From assembly GCF_945906775.1 (NCBI RefSeq), contig NZ_CAMDRE010000001.1, forward strand, positions 1,612,001 to 1,676,000: 64,000 nt of DNA. Direction: 5' to 3'. Of the stretch, positions 8,593 to 17,161 are shown piece after piece. The notes beneath the pieces were generated by a model that saw only the letters and a program-made list of their open reading frames with translations, had not been told where the DNA came from and made no database searches. Source of the DNA: Citrobacter sp. Marseille-Q6884. Its GTDB lineage: Bacteria > Pseudomonadota > Gammaproteobacteria > Enterobacterales > Enterobacteriaceae. A program made the position numbers and the translations under genes. Positions within the stretch are counted from its first letter, which is position 1. Every line of letters begins with the position of its first letter.

Positions 8593-8609
8593 ACTTACTT
8601 TTAGTAAGT
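8593..8609. promoter_or_regulatory. Palindromic operator between qorB and ytfH
   Basis: ACTTAC-TTTTA-GTAAGT is a perfect inverted repeat of 6-bp arms, 24 bp before ytfH and 49 bp before qorB. Position and form fit an HxlR-family (YtfH) autoregulatory operator, and GTAAGT recurs at 8622. Regulator assignment is inference from location. Confidence 0.65.
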
Positions 8610-8632
8610 ACATACAAAAAGGTAAGTATTAA

Positions 8633-9013
8633 ATGACCGCATCGACGCTTTCTGAACAGTTACGCGAGGGCAATTTATTTGCCGAGCAGTGTCCCTCACG
8701 CGAGGTGTTAAAGCACGTCACCAGCCGTTGGGGCGTGTTGATTCTGGTGGCGCTGCGCGACGGGACGCACCGGTTCAGCGATTTACGCCGCAAGATGGGG
8801 GGAGTCAGTGAAAAGATGCTGGCGCAATCCTTACAGGCGCTGGAGCAGGACGGGTTTATCAACCGGGTGTCATATCCGGTCGTACCGCCGCACGTAGAGT
8901 ACAGCCTGACGCCGTTAGGTGAGCAGGTCAGCGAGAAAGTCGCCGCGCTGGCAGACTGGATCGAGCTGAATTTGCCGCAGGTGATGGCACAACGGGAAGA
9001 ACGTGCAGCCTGA
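8633..9013 (+). CDS. ytfH: HxlR-family winged-helix regulator YtfH
   Basis: 126 residues, same length as E. coli YtfH. The HxlR winged helix has CPSREVLKHVTSRWGVLILVAL at the start (an N-terminal CPxR cysteine at residue 18 that in HxlR relatives can sense thiol-reactive electrophiles), RFSDLRRKMGGVSEKMLAQSL as recognition region and VPPHVEYSLTPLG as the wing. Divergent from the quinone reductase qorB, which suggests a quinone- or electrophile-sensing switch. Confidence 0.93.
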   Translation: MTASTLSEQLREGNLFAEQCPSREVLKHVTSRWGVLILVALRDGTHRFSDLRRKMGGVSEKMLAQSLQALEQDGFINRVSYPVVPPHVEYSLTPLGEQVSEKVAALADWIELNLPQVMAQREERAA

Positions 9014-9014
9014 G

Positions 9015-9056
9015 AGTGCCGGATAAGACGCTGCGCGTCGTCATCCGGCACAGGGC
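9015..9056. repeat. REP element
   Basis: TGCCGGATAAGACGCTGCGCGTCGTCATCCGGCA is an inverted repeat between the convergent ytfH and cpdB genes, the usual REP position, and can serve as a bidirectional terminator-like structure. Confidence 0.85.
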
Positions 9057-9057
9057 G

Positions 9058-11001
9058 TTACTTGCTCAAATCCAACTGATAAATCGCAAAGCCGATATCA
9101 TCGGTCGCGACCTTGTTCATCGGATACTGTTTCTTCTGCTGAATAAACGCGGCAGCCTTCTCAGAGGGTGAGGTTTCAAAGCGGATATCCAGCTTCGTAT
9201 CGCTGTGAATCGGCGCCAGACGCCAGTTATTATCCGCCGCCGGGTGAATTTCGCCTGCGCTCTTCGTCTGGGAGCCTATCCATGCCGCCAGCACTGAGCG
9301 GTTTTCATCCGGCGAGGCAAAGGCGATGTGGCTGTCGCCGGTGCCCGCAAACTTACCACCGTAGGCACGGTAGTTGTTGGTTGCGACCAGGAAGGTCGCG
9401 TCAGGATCGATAGGTTTACCGTTAAAGGTCAGATTTTTAATACGCTCTGCGTTGGCGTTTACCGTCTGGCACTCGCCGTCGTAGCGGGCTGGCTGCGAAA
9501 CATCAATCTGGTAATCCACGCCATCAATCACGTCGAAGTTATAGGTACGGAAACCGTCCCAGTTAATTAACGACTGCGGTTTGCTGCTGTGAATATCAAC
9601 CTGATTAAACTGCCCGGCGGAACATTCCAGCCACTCTTTAACCTCTTTACCGCTCGCTTTCACCACCACCAGCGTATTGGGGTAGAGGTACAAATCGGCG
9701 GCATTGCGGAAGGTTAACTGGCCTTTTTCGACTTCAACAAAACTTGCCGGATCGTTCTTGCGTCCGCCAACCTTAAACGGCGCGGCGGCGGAAAGCACCG
9801 GCAGTTTTGCCAGGTCTGGATCGCCCTGAATAAAGTGTTCCACATACGCTTTCTGCGCGTTATTCACCACCTGCACGGTTGGGTCGTCCTGAACCAGCGC
9901 CAGATAGCTGTACATGTTGTCGGCTGATTTACCAATGGGCTTGCTGACAAACTCGCGCGTGGCATCGTGATCGGCTTTCAGGATCTCCACAATCTTACGA
10001 TCCTCAGCAGCCAGTGATTTTTTAGTCGCAGCGTCATAAATCGGGCGTGCTTCGGCTTTTGCCTGCGTGACCTGCCATTTGCCGCTGTCGTTATTCAGCA
10101 CCAGATCCACCACGCCGAGATGATCGCCCCACATGCCCGGCATGACGGCAGGAATACCATTCAGCGTACCCTTAGCAATGTCTGCGCCTTTGATACTGGC
10201 AAAGTCTTTACCCGGGAAGACAGCATGAGCATGACCAAACATAATCGCGTCAACGCCGGGAACTTCGCTGAGGTAATAAACGGAATTTTCTGCCATCGCC
10301 TGGTATGGGTCGGCAGACAGACCGGAGTGGGCGACCACGACCACAATATCGGCGCCTTTTTCACGCATCTCCGGGACATATTTCCGTGCGGTTTCGGTAA
10401 TGTCATTCACCGTGACTTTGCCGCTGAGATTGGCCTTATCCCAGGTCATGATCTGCGGCGGAACAAAGCCGATATAGCCAATCTTCAACGTCTGTTTGTG
10501 ACCTTCTTTATCGACAACGTCAGTCTCTTTAATCAAGTAAGGCGTAAACAGCGGTTTTTGGGTCTTAACGTCGATGATATTGGCGTTAACGTAGGGGAAT
10601 TTTGCGCCAGCGAGCGCGTTCTGCAGATACTCCAGACCATAGTTGAATTCATGGTTGCCGAGGTTGCCCACTGCGTAATCCAGCGTATTGAGCGCTTTAT
10701 ACACCGGGTGAGTTTCGCCAGCCTTAAGGCCTTTGGCTGCCATGTAATCCCCGAGCGGGCTGCCCTGAATCAGATCGCCGTTATCGACCAGTACGCTGTT
10801 TTTGACTTCACTTCTGGCGGCGTTAATTAAACTCGCCGTACGTACCAGACCGAATTTTTCAGTCGGTGTATCTTTGTAATAATCGAAATCCATCATATTG
10901 CTATGCAAATCAGTGGTTTCCATTATACGCAGATCGACGGTCGCGGCATTCACGCTGGCGGCAATCAGCGTGGCCAGAAGCGTTGCACTAAACTTAATCA
11001 T
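9058..11001 (-). CDS. cpdB: Periplasmic 2',3'-cyclic-nucleotide 2'-phosphodiesterase / 3'-nucleotidase CpdB
   Basis: 647 residues from ATG 11001 (E. coli 647). Signal peptide of about 19 residues ending SVNA-ATVD. The metallophosphoesterase domain follows with DLHSNMMDFDYY, DNGDLIQGSP, GNHEFNYG and GHAHAVFPG metal-ligand motifs, then a 5'-nucleotidase C-terminal substrate domain (about 390-560). It salvages 2',3'-cyclic nucleotides and 3'-nucleotides in the periplasm. An upstream in-frame ATG at 11010 adds only three residues. Divergent from cysQ. Confidence 0.97.
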   Translation of the reverse strand: MIKFSATLLATLIAASVNAATVDLRIMETTDLHSNMMDFDYYKDTPTEKFGLVRTASLINAARSEVKNSVLVDNGDLIQGSPLGDYMAAKGLKAGETHPVYKALNTLDYAVGNLGNHEFNYGLEYLQNALAGAKFPYVNANIIDVKTQKPLFTPYLIKETDVVDKEGHKQTLKIGYIGFVPPQIMTWDKANLSGKVTVNDITETARKYVPEMREKGADIVVVVAHSGLSADPYQAMAENSVYYLSEVPGVDAIMFGHAHAVFPGKDFASIKGADIAKGTLNGIPAVMPGMWGDHLGVVDLVLNNDSGKWQVTQAKAEARPIYDAATKKSLAAEDRKIVEILKADHDATREFVSKPIGKSADNMYSYLALVQDDPTVQVVNNAQKAYVEHFIQGDPDLAKLPVLSAAAPFKVGGRKNDPASFVEVEKGQLTFRNAADLYLYPNTLVVVKASGKEVKEWLECSAGQFNQVDIHSSKPQSLINWDGFRTYNFDVIDGVDYQIDVSQPARYDGECQTVNANAERIKNLTFNGKPIDPDATFLVATNNYRAYGGKFAGTGDSHIAFASPDENRSVLAAWIGSQTKSAGEIHPAADNNWRLAPIHSDTKLDIRFETSPSEKAAAFIQQKKQYPMNKVATDDIGFAIYQLDLSK

Positions 11002-11189
11002 CAGGGGCATCCTTTTTAGAACCAGACCACAAAAGAAAATGTATATAAATCTTCTTGCTTACAGAATTGTGAATCATGACATGAATATAGCGTTTAAAAC
11101 CGCAGGCGCTATCACAGTTGGCGGATCCCTTGACGATCGGGTATAAGTAAAACAACGAGTTAACACCACTGCCATAAACGAGGTGGAGA

Positions 11190-11930
11190 ATGCTAGAACA
11201 TGTATGCCAGCTTGCACGGAACGCGGGCGATGCCATTATGCAGGTCTACGATGGAATCAAACCGATGGAGATTGCCAGCAAGCAGGACGATTCTCCGGTC
11301 ACGGCGGCGGATATTGCCGCACACACGGTGATCCTCGAAGGATTACAGGCACTGACGCCCGATATTCCAGTGTTATCAGAAGAGGCGCCTCCGGGCTGGG
11401 ATGTGCGCCAGCACTGGCAGCGCTACTGGCTGGTAGACCCGCTGGACGGCACCAAAGAATTCATCAAACGTAACGGTGAATTCACCGTGAATATTGCGCT
11501 GATCGAAAAAGGAAAGCCGGTGCTGGGCGTGGTTTATGCGCCGGTGATGAAGGTGATGTACAGCGCGGCGGAAGGCAAAGCGTGGAAAGAAGAGTGCGGT
11601 GTGCGCAAACAAATTCAGGTGCGCGACGCTCGCCCTCCGCTGGTGGTGATTAGCCGCTCGCACGCTGACAATGAGCTAAAAGAGTATCTGCAGCAGTTGG
11701 GCGAACACCAGACCACGTCGATTGGCTCGTCGCTGAAGTTCTGCCTGGTTGCGGAAGGGCAGGCGCAACTGTACCCGCGTTTTGGACCCACCAACGTTTG
11801 GGACACCGCTGCAGGCCACGCCGTTGCCGCAGCAGCCGGAGCACACGTTCACGACTGGCAGGGAAAATCCCTGGATTACACCCCGCGTGAATCGTTCCTC
11901 AACCCCGGCTTCCGGGTCTCTATTTACTGA
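11190..11930 (+). CDS. cysQ: 3'(2'),5'-bisphosphate nucleotidase CysQ
   Basis: 246 residues as in E. coli. Inositol-monophosphatase fold with the Mg/Li-binding motifs LSEEAPPGW, VDPLDGTKEF (about residues 86-95) and WDTAAGHAVAA near the C-terminus. It hydrolyses 3'-phosphoadenosine 5'-phosphate to AMP, removing the by-product of sulfate assimilation and keeping PAPS pools in check. GAGGTGGAG precedes the ATG. Convergent with ytfJ, with an 11-bp overlap of the 3' ends. Confidence 0.97.
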   Translation: MLEHVCQLARNAGDAIMQVYDGIKPMEIASKQDDSPVTAADIAAHTVILEGLQALTPDIPVLSEEAPPGWDVRQHWQRYWLVDPLDGTKEFIKRNGEFTVNIALIEKGKPVLGVVYAPVMKVMYSAAEGKAWKEECGVRKQIQVRDARPPLVVISRSHADNELKEYLQQLGEHQTTSIGSSLKFCLVAEGQAQLYPRFGPTNVWDTAAGHAVAAAAGAHVHDWQGKSLDYTPRESFLNPGFRVSIY

Positions 11931-12477
11931 GCAATTTATGCAGCAGGGCGATAACCTGCTGCACCTCTTCCTGAGTTAAAGCACCATCTTTTGCCCACTG
12001 GATACGCCCTTCTTTATCAAGAACGACGATTGCTGAACTCTCTTCGTCCAGTTGCCACGTTTTACGCGCGATGCCGTCACTATCGACAATAAATTGTGAC
12101 CAGGGGTAGAGCTTCTTATTACTCTCCAGGCTGCTGCGTACGAACATACCTGAACCCGGAATGGCATCATCCGTGTTGACGATGGTGGTGGTCTGGTATT
12201 GATCGTGTGGCAGATTTGCCGCTTTGATGGCCTCAATCAGCGTCGCATTTTTCTCCTTGGCGGAGGTGCGTCCGGCAATGTGTTGCACAATGCGTACTTT
12301 CCCTGGCAACTGCGCGCTATTCCAGCTTTTGTAGCTAAACTTATCGTTATCGAGAATCAGTTCGCCGCGATCGGCGATCCCCACCGGCGGTACGCGCTGG
12401 TTAGTCTCAAACTTATGTGCGGAGGCAATCATCGGCAGCAGCAGGCACGTCAGCGCCAGCAGTTTTCGTAGGGTCAT
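11920..12477 (-). CDS. ytfJ: YtfJ-family periplasmic protein (thioredoxin-like fold)
   Basis: 185 residues with a signal peptide (about 20 residues, ending IASA-HKF). Homologous along its length to E. coli YtfJ (184), whose molecular role is not established; the family belongs to the thioredoxin-like group but no CxxC pair is visible here. A ribosome site AGAAGGAAA precedes ATG 12477. It overlaps the 3' end of cysQ on the opposite strand. Confidence 0.9.
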   Translation of the reverse strand: MTLRKLLALTCLLLPMIASAHKFETNQRVPPVGIADRGELILDNDKFSYKSWNSAQLPGKVRIVQHIAGRTSAKEKNATLIEAIKAANLPHDQYQTTTIVNTDDAIPGSGMFVRSSLESNKKLYPWSQFIVDSDGIARKTWQLDEESSAIVVLDKEGRIQWAKDGALTQEEVQQVIALLHKLLSK

Positions 12478-12804
12478 GGTATTTCCTTCTTTCTTTATTG
12501 TGCAGGTGATCCGACCACTTGGGTCTGGAATTTAATCATATGTGCGAATGATGCTTTTTCCCGCAATCGCGATGCCAGTTTGCGGACGGGCGCACAAATC
12601 CTGCGAAAAATGAAGACTTATACTGAAGACAGCGAAGCGTTGAAAAGATAATTCTGAATAAATGTAACTTGAAGGTAAATAAACTTATACACGCTGGAAA
12701 CATCAACGAGATAGTCTATAGTCATAGGGCATTAAAATTTGCGCCTGAGGATTGTCGGACCGATTGTGGTACCGCATAGGCGTAATGCTCAGCAGGAGAC
12801 AACA
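12478..12804. promoter_or_regulatory. Divergent promoter region ytfJ/ytfK
   Basis: 327-bp gap with the two genes pointing away. AT-rich blocks near 12590-12690 could hold promoters. E. coli ytfK belongs to the PhoB regulon, but no convincing PhoB box was identified by eye. No credible ORF or RNA gene recognised. Confidence 0.35.
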
Positions 12805-13011
12805 ATGAAAATTTTCCAACGATACAACCCGCTGCAGGTGGCGAAGTACGTGAAGATCCTGTTTCGTGGACGGTTATATATCAAGGACGTAGGCGCTTTT
12901 GAATTTGATAAGGGTAAGATTCTTATCCCAAAAGTGAAGGACAAACTGCATTTTTCTGTTATGTCCGAAGTTAACCGTCAGGTCTTGCGTCTGCAAACTG
13001 AGATGGCTTGA
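12805..13011 (+). CDS. ytfK: YtfK, SpoT-activating stress protein
   Basis: 68-residue protein beginning MKIFQRYNPLQVAKYVK at ATG 12805, with AGGAG seven bases upstream; upstream in-frame codons back to 12739 lack similarity. It matches E. coli YtfK (68 residues), a cytosolic protein that binds SpoT and tilts it toward (p)ppGpp synthesis during phosphate or fatty-acid starvation. Basic N-terminal half, no membrane segment. Stand-alone unit facing paeA. Confidence 0.94.
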   Translation: MKIFQRYNPLQVAKYVKILFRGRLYIKDVGAFEFDKGKILIPKVKDKLHFSVMSEVNRQVLRLQTEMA

Positions 13012-13040
13012 TCAAAGTGCTATGCAGTAGTTAAGTAGTT

Positions 13041-13072
13041 AAAAGAACGGCTCCTTATTACAGGAGCCGTTG
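13041..13072 (-). terminator. Intrinsic terminator of paeA (also ends ytfK)
   Basis: AACGGCTCC-TTATTACA-GGAGCCGTT (13046-13071) lies between convergent genes. Read on the minus strand it is followed by CTTTTAA, so it best serves paeA; the plus-strand side is T-poor. Confidence 0.75.
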
Positions 13073-13091
13073 ATGTTTCTGTCAGGTGCGG

Positions 13092-14429
13092 TTACGCCTT
13101 GACCTCTTCTTTGGCATCCGGCAGTTTCGGGACCAGAACGCCAGGTTTGCTGTCCAGGCGCGTCACCAGTAGCTGATCGATCTTGTAGTTATCGATATCC
13201 ACCACTTCAAATTTATAGCCTGAGAACTTCACCGAGTCGGTGCGTTTCGGGATTTTACGCAGCATAAACATCATAAAACCACCGATGGTTTCATAGTTGC
13301 CAGACTGCGGAAACTCGTCGATATCCAGCACACGCATGACGTCATCAATTGGCGTACCGCCGTCAATCAGCCAGGAGTTCTCATCACGCGCCACAATCTG
13401 CTCTTCCAGACCCTGGCCAACTAAATCACCCATCAGCGTGGTCATCACGTCGTTAAGCGTAATAATCCCCACCACCAGCGCGTACTCGTTCATGATCACG
13501 GCAAAGTCTTCGCCTGCGGTTTTGAAGCTTTCCAGCGCTTCAGAAAGGGTCAGGGTATCCGGGACAATAAGCGTATTGCGAATCTGCACGCCGCTGTTCA
13601 ACGCCATACTTTGATTCGCCAGAACGCGGTTAAGCAGATCTTTGGAATCCACATAGCCGATGATGTGATCGATATCTTCGTTACACACCAAAAACTTTGA
13701 ATGCGGATGTTCAGCCACTTTGTTCTTCAGGCTTTGCTCATCTTCATGAAGATCAAACCAGATGACGTTCTCGCGTGATGTCATCGATGACGGCACGGTA
13801 CGGGATTCCAGTTCGAACACATTTTCAATAAGCTCATGTTCCTGCTTACGCAAGACACCTGCCAGTGCGCCAGCTTCTACTACGGCGTAGATATCGTCTG
13901 AAGTGATGTCATCTTTACGCACCATCGGGATCTTGAACAGGCGGAAAATGTTGTTTGCCAGGCCGTTAAAGAACCACACCAGAGGGCGGAACACGAACAG
14001 GCAGAAGCGCATCGGGTTGATGATACGCAAAGCCACAGCTTCTGGCGCAATCATACCGATGCGTTTCGGAGTTAAATCCGCGAACAGGATGAACAGGCCA
14101 GTTACCAGTGAGAACGAGAGAATAAAGCTTAGCTGTTCAGATAGCTCTGGGGAGAAGTATTTCGAGAATAAGCTATAAAAAGCCGGAGAAAATGCCGCGT
14201 CACCGACGATACCGCCGAGAATAGCGACAGCGTTAAGGCCAATTTGCACAACGGTAAAGAACATGCCGGGGTTTTCCTGCATCTTCATCACGCGTAGTGC
14301 GTTAACGTTACCTTCATCGGCAAGCAGCTTAAGTTTAATTTTGCGTGAGGCAGCAAGCGAGATCTCGGATATCGAGAAAAACGCACTCACGGCGATCAGG
14401 CAGAGAATGATTAAAATACTGTTTAACAT
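13092..14429 (-). CDS. paeA: Polyamine export protein PaeA (YtfL), CNNM/CorC family
   Basis: 445 residues (E. coli YtfL 447). Order: CNNM/DUF21 membrane domain with about four helices (1-190), a CBS pair (about 205-330) and a C-terminal CorC_HlyC transporter-associated domain (about 345-430). In Salmonella and E. coli PaeA reduces cytoplasmic putrescine and cadaverine at stationary phase and high pH. Start MLNSILIIL is a leader-like first membrane helix. Terminates at the hairpin shared with ytfK. Confidence 0.93.
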   Translation of the reverse strand: MLNSILIILCLIAVSAFFSISEISLAASRKIKLKLLADEGNVNALRVMKMQENPGMFFTVVQIGLNAVAILGGIVGDAAFSPAFYSLFSKYFSPELSEQLSFILSFSLVTGLFILFADLTPKRIGMIAPEAVALRIINPMRFCLFVFRPLVWFFNGLANNIFRLFKIPMVRKDDITSDDIYAVVEAGALAGVLRKQEHELIENVFELESRTVPSSMTSRENVIWFDLHEDEQSLKNKVAEHPHSKFLVCNEDIDHIIGYVDSKDLLNRVLANQSMALNSGVQIRNTLIVPDTLTLSEALESFKTAGEDFAVIMNEYALVVGIITLNDVMTTLMGDLVGQGLEEQIVARDENSWLIDGGTPIDDVMRVLDIDEFPQSGNYETIGGFMMFMLRKIPKRTDSVKFSGYKFEVVDIDNYKIDQLLVTRLDSKPGVLVPKLPDAKEEVKA

Positions 14430-14578
14430 ATCTTATCCGGCATTACGCCAGATCCTCGGAAGGGAGAAGTTGATAAATCCGTGTGAAATACACATTGAAA
14501 ACCGGCTCGTGGAAGTAAGCCGGTAAATTCAGAAGCTAGTATAGCGTAAGCGACTGTAAAGTCGCCAGAGGTTGATAT

Positions 14579-15217
14579 TTATCCTTGCGGCGGCAGACAA
14601 ACCCCGATGCCGCCAATGCCACAATATCCATAGGGGTTTTTATGTAAATATTGCTGATGATCGTCCTCGGCATAGTAAAACGGGGTGGCCGTTTTGATTT
14701 CCGTCGTAATCGGGCGATCGTCGCCTGCGGCCGTCATCGCTGCCTGAAAACGTGCAAGGCTGGCCTGGGCGGCCGCGCTTTGCTCCGGGGTTAACGGATA
14801 AATGGCGGAACGATACTGCGTGCCGTTGTCATTACCCTGACGCATGCCTTGCGCCGGGTCGTGATTTTCCCAGAACACCTGCAGCAGCTGTTCGTAGCTG
14901 ATAACATTCGGGTCATAAACAATACGCACGGCTTCGGCATGGCCCGTTTCGCCGGAGCACACTTCCCGATAGGTTGGGTTCGGGGTGTAGCCGCCGGAAT
15001 AGCCTGCTGCGGTACTGTACACGCCGGGGAGTGACCAGAATAAACGCTCAACGCCCCAGAAACAGCCCATGGCGAAAAGCGCAATCTCCATACCGTCGGG
15101 TACGTTGGTCATTGAATGTTGGTTCACCGCATGCAGCGTTGCCACTGGCATCGGGGTATTGCGTCCTGGTAGAGCATCTGCTTGCGTCACAAGATGCTTT
15201 TTATCAAATAAACTCAT
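14579..15217 (-). CDS. msrA: Peptide methionine-(S)-sulfoxide reductase MsrA
   Basis: 212 residues from ATG 15217 (E. coli 212). Catalytic motif MGCFWGVERLF places the nucleophilic cysteine at residue 52; resolving cysteines at 199 and 207 lie in YGYCGIGGIGVCLPP. The MsrA core also has the conserved GYCG and GHAEAV segments. It repairs oxidised methionine (S epimer) in cytoplasmic proteins with thioredoxin. In-frame upstream codons to 15280 are unrelated to the family. Divergent from tamA. Confidence 0.97.
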   Translation of the reverse strand: MSLFDKKHLVTQADALPGRNTPMPVATLHAVNQHSMTNVPDGMEIALFAMGCFWGVERLFWSLPGVYSTAAGYSGGYTPNPTYREVCSGETGHAEAVRIVYDPNVISYEQLLQVFWENHDPAQGMRQGNDNGTQYRSAIYPLTPEQSAAAQASLARFQAAMTAAGDDRPITTEIKTATPFYYAEDDHQQYLHKNPYGYCGIGGIGVCLPPQG

Positions 15218-15427
15218 GGCCGTTCTCCCGAAATCAGTCATTTGGGTTAGGGTTGTAACAAGACGCGTCTTTGCCCACAATAAACGGTGTGAATACGTCT
15301 AGAGTTAAACATAAGAAATATTTGGGTTGTCGTCTGTTTTTCAACTCTTATTGTTGATTTTTTGTTAAGCCGAGGAACGGCATAGTTTTTTTCCAGGGGC
15401 GGGAAAAAAGGATATTCAGGAGAAAAT

Positions 15428-17161
15428 GTGCCACATATCCGTCAGTTATGTTGGGTGGGTTTACTGTGCTTAAGTGGTTCCGCCGTCGCCGCGAATGTTC
15501 GCTTGCAGGTCGAAGGATTATCGGGACCGCTGGAGAAAAACGTCCGTGCGCAGCTGTCCACGATTCAGAGTGATGAAGTCACCCCTGACCGGCGTTTTCG
15601 CGCTCGCGTCGATGATGCCATCCGCGAAGGATTAAAAGCGCTGGGCTATTTTGAGCCGACCATTGATTTTGAATTGCGTCCGCCGCCGGCGAAAGGACGC
15701 CAGGTGCTGATCGCCAAAGTGACGCCCGGCGAACCGGTACTGATTGGTGGAACCGACGTGATTTTACGCGGCGGAGCGCGTACTGACAGAGATTATCTCG
15801 ACCTGCTGAAAACGCGCCCGGCCATCGGCACCGTGCTGAATCAAGGCGATTACGACAACTTCAAAAAGTCGCTAACCAGCGTGGCGCTGCGTAAAGGCTA
15901 TTTCGACAGTGAGTTTAATAAAAGCCAGCTCGGCATTGCACTCGATCGCCGCCAGGCGTTCTGGGATATCGATTACAACAGCGGAGAGCGCTATCGCTTT
16001 GGGCATGTCACCTTTGAAGGCTCGCAGATACGCGATGAGTATTTGCAGAATCTGGTGCCATTCAAAGAGGGTAAAGAGTACGAGTCGAAAGACCTGGCCG
16101 AACTGAACCGTCGTCTTTCTGCGACCGGATGGTTTAATTCCGTGGTAGTGGCGCCGGAATTCGATAAAGCCCGCGAAACCAAAGTGCTGCCGTTAAAAGG
16201 CGTGGTATCGCCACGCACTGAAAATACCATTGAAACCGGGGTCGGCTATTCTACTGACGTCGGGCCGCGCCTGAAGACCACCTGGAAAAAGCCGTGGATG
16301 AACTCCTACGGGCACAGCCTGGCAACCAGCGTCAGCGTTTCCGCGCCAGAGCAGGTTCTTGATTTCAGTTATAAAATGCCGTTGTTAAAGAACCCGCTGG
16401 AGCAGTACTACCTGGTGCAGGGGGGCTTTAAGCGTACGGATTTAAACGATACCGAGCAGGACTCCACCACGCTTGCGGTCTCCCGCTACTGGGATCTCTC
16501 CAGCGGTTGGCAGCGTGCCATTAACCTGCGCTGGAGTCTCGATCACTTTACCCAGGGTGAAGTCACCCACACCACTCAACTGTTCTATCCTGGCGTTATG
16601 ATCAGCCGGACGCGCTCGCGTGGCGGTCTGATGCCGGTCTGGGGCGATTCCCAGCGTTATTCCATCGATTACTCCAATACGGCCTGGGGTTCCGATGTCG
16701 ATTTCTCCGTCTTCCAGGCGCAGAACGTCTGGATCCGCACATTGTACGATCGTCATCGCTTTGTGATGCGCGGTAACCTCGGCTGGATCGAAACCGGGGA
16801 CTTCGACAAAGTGCCGCCGGATCTGCGTTTCTTTGCCGGGGGCGACCGCAGTATTCGCGGCTACAAATACAAATCCATTTCACCTGAAGACAGCAACGGC
16901 GACCTGAAAGGGGCCTCAAAGCTGGCGACCGGTTCGCTGGAATATCAGTACAACGTGACCGGGAAATGGTGGGGAGCGATGTTTGTCGACAGTGGCGAAG
17001 CGGTGAGTGATATCCGCAAGAGCGATTTCAAAACCGGTGCCGGGGTTGGCGTGCGTTGGCAGTCGCCGGTGGGGCCGATCAAGCTTGATTTTGCCGTACC
17101 TGTCGGCGACAAAGATGAACACGGTTTACAGTTTTACATCGGTCTGGGGCCTGAATTATGA
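15428..17161 (+). CDS. tamA: Translocation and assembly module outer-membrane protein TamA (YtfM)
   Basis: 577 residues, initiated with GTG at 15428 behind CAGGAGAAAAT, as in E. coli. Signal peptide of about 21 residues (ending AVAA-NVRL), three POTRA domains (about 22-265) and a C-terminal 16-strand Omp85 barrel with the conserved loop-6 motif GGDRSIRGYKYKS and a terminal aromatic strand (GLQFYIGLGPEL). With TamB it promotes insertion of some outer-membrane proteins and envelope lipid homeostasis. Its last four bases overlap the tamB start (ATGA), implying translational coupling. Confidence 0.97.
   Translation: MPHIRQLCWVGLLCLSGSAVAANVRLQVEGLSGPLEKNVRAQLSTIQSDEVTPDRRFRARVDDAIREGLKALGYFEPTIDFELRPPPAKGRQVLIAKVTPGEPVLIGGTDVILRGGARTDRDYLDLLKTRPAIGTVLNQGDYDNFKKSLTSVALRKGYFDSEFNKSQLGIALDRRQAFWDIDYNSGERYRFGHVTFEGSQIRDEYLQNLVPFKEGKEYESKDLAELNRRLSATGWFNSVVVAPEFDKARETKVLPLKGVVSPRTENTIETGVGYSTDVGPRLKTTWKKPWMNSYGHSLATSVSVSAPEQVLDFSYKMPLLKNPLEQYYLVQGGFKRTDLNDTEQDSTTLAVSRYWDLSSGWQRAINLRWSLDHFTQGEVTHTTQLFYPGVMISRTRSRGGLMPVWGDSQRYSIDYSNTAWGSDVDFSVFQAQNVWIRTLYDRHRFVMRGNLGWIETGDFDKVPPDLRFFAGGDRSIRGYKYKSISPEDSNGDLKGASKLATGSLEYQYNVTGKWWGAMFVDSGEAVSDIRKSDFKTGAGVGVRWQSPVGPIKLDFAVPVGDKDEHGLQFYIGLGPEL

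Noticed and set aside
10120..10830. 236-codon plus-strand ORF opposite cpdB
   Set aside because: Antisense shadow of cpdB; no ribosome site, signal or domain.
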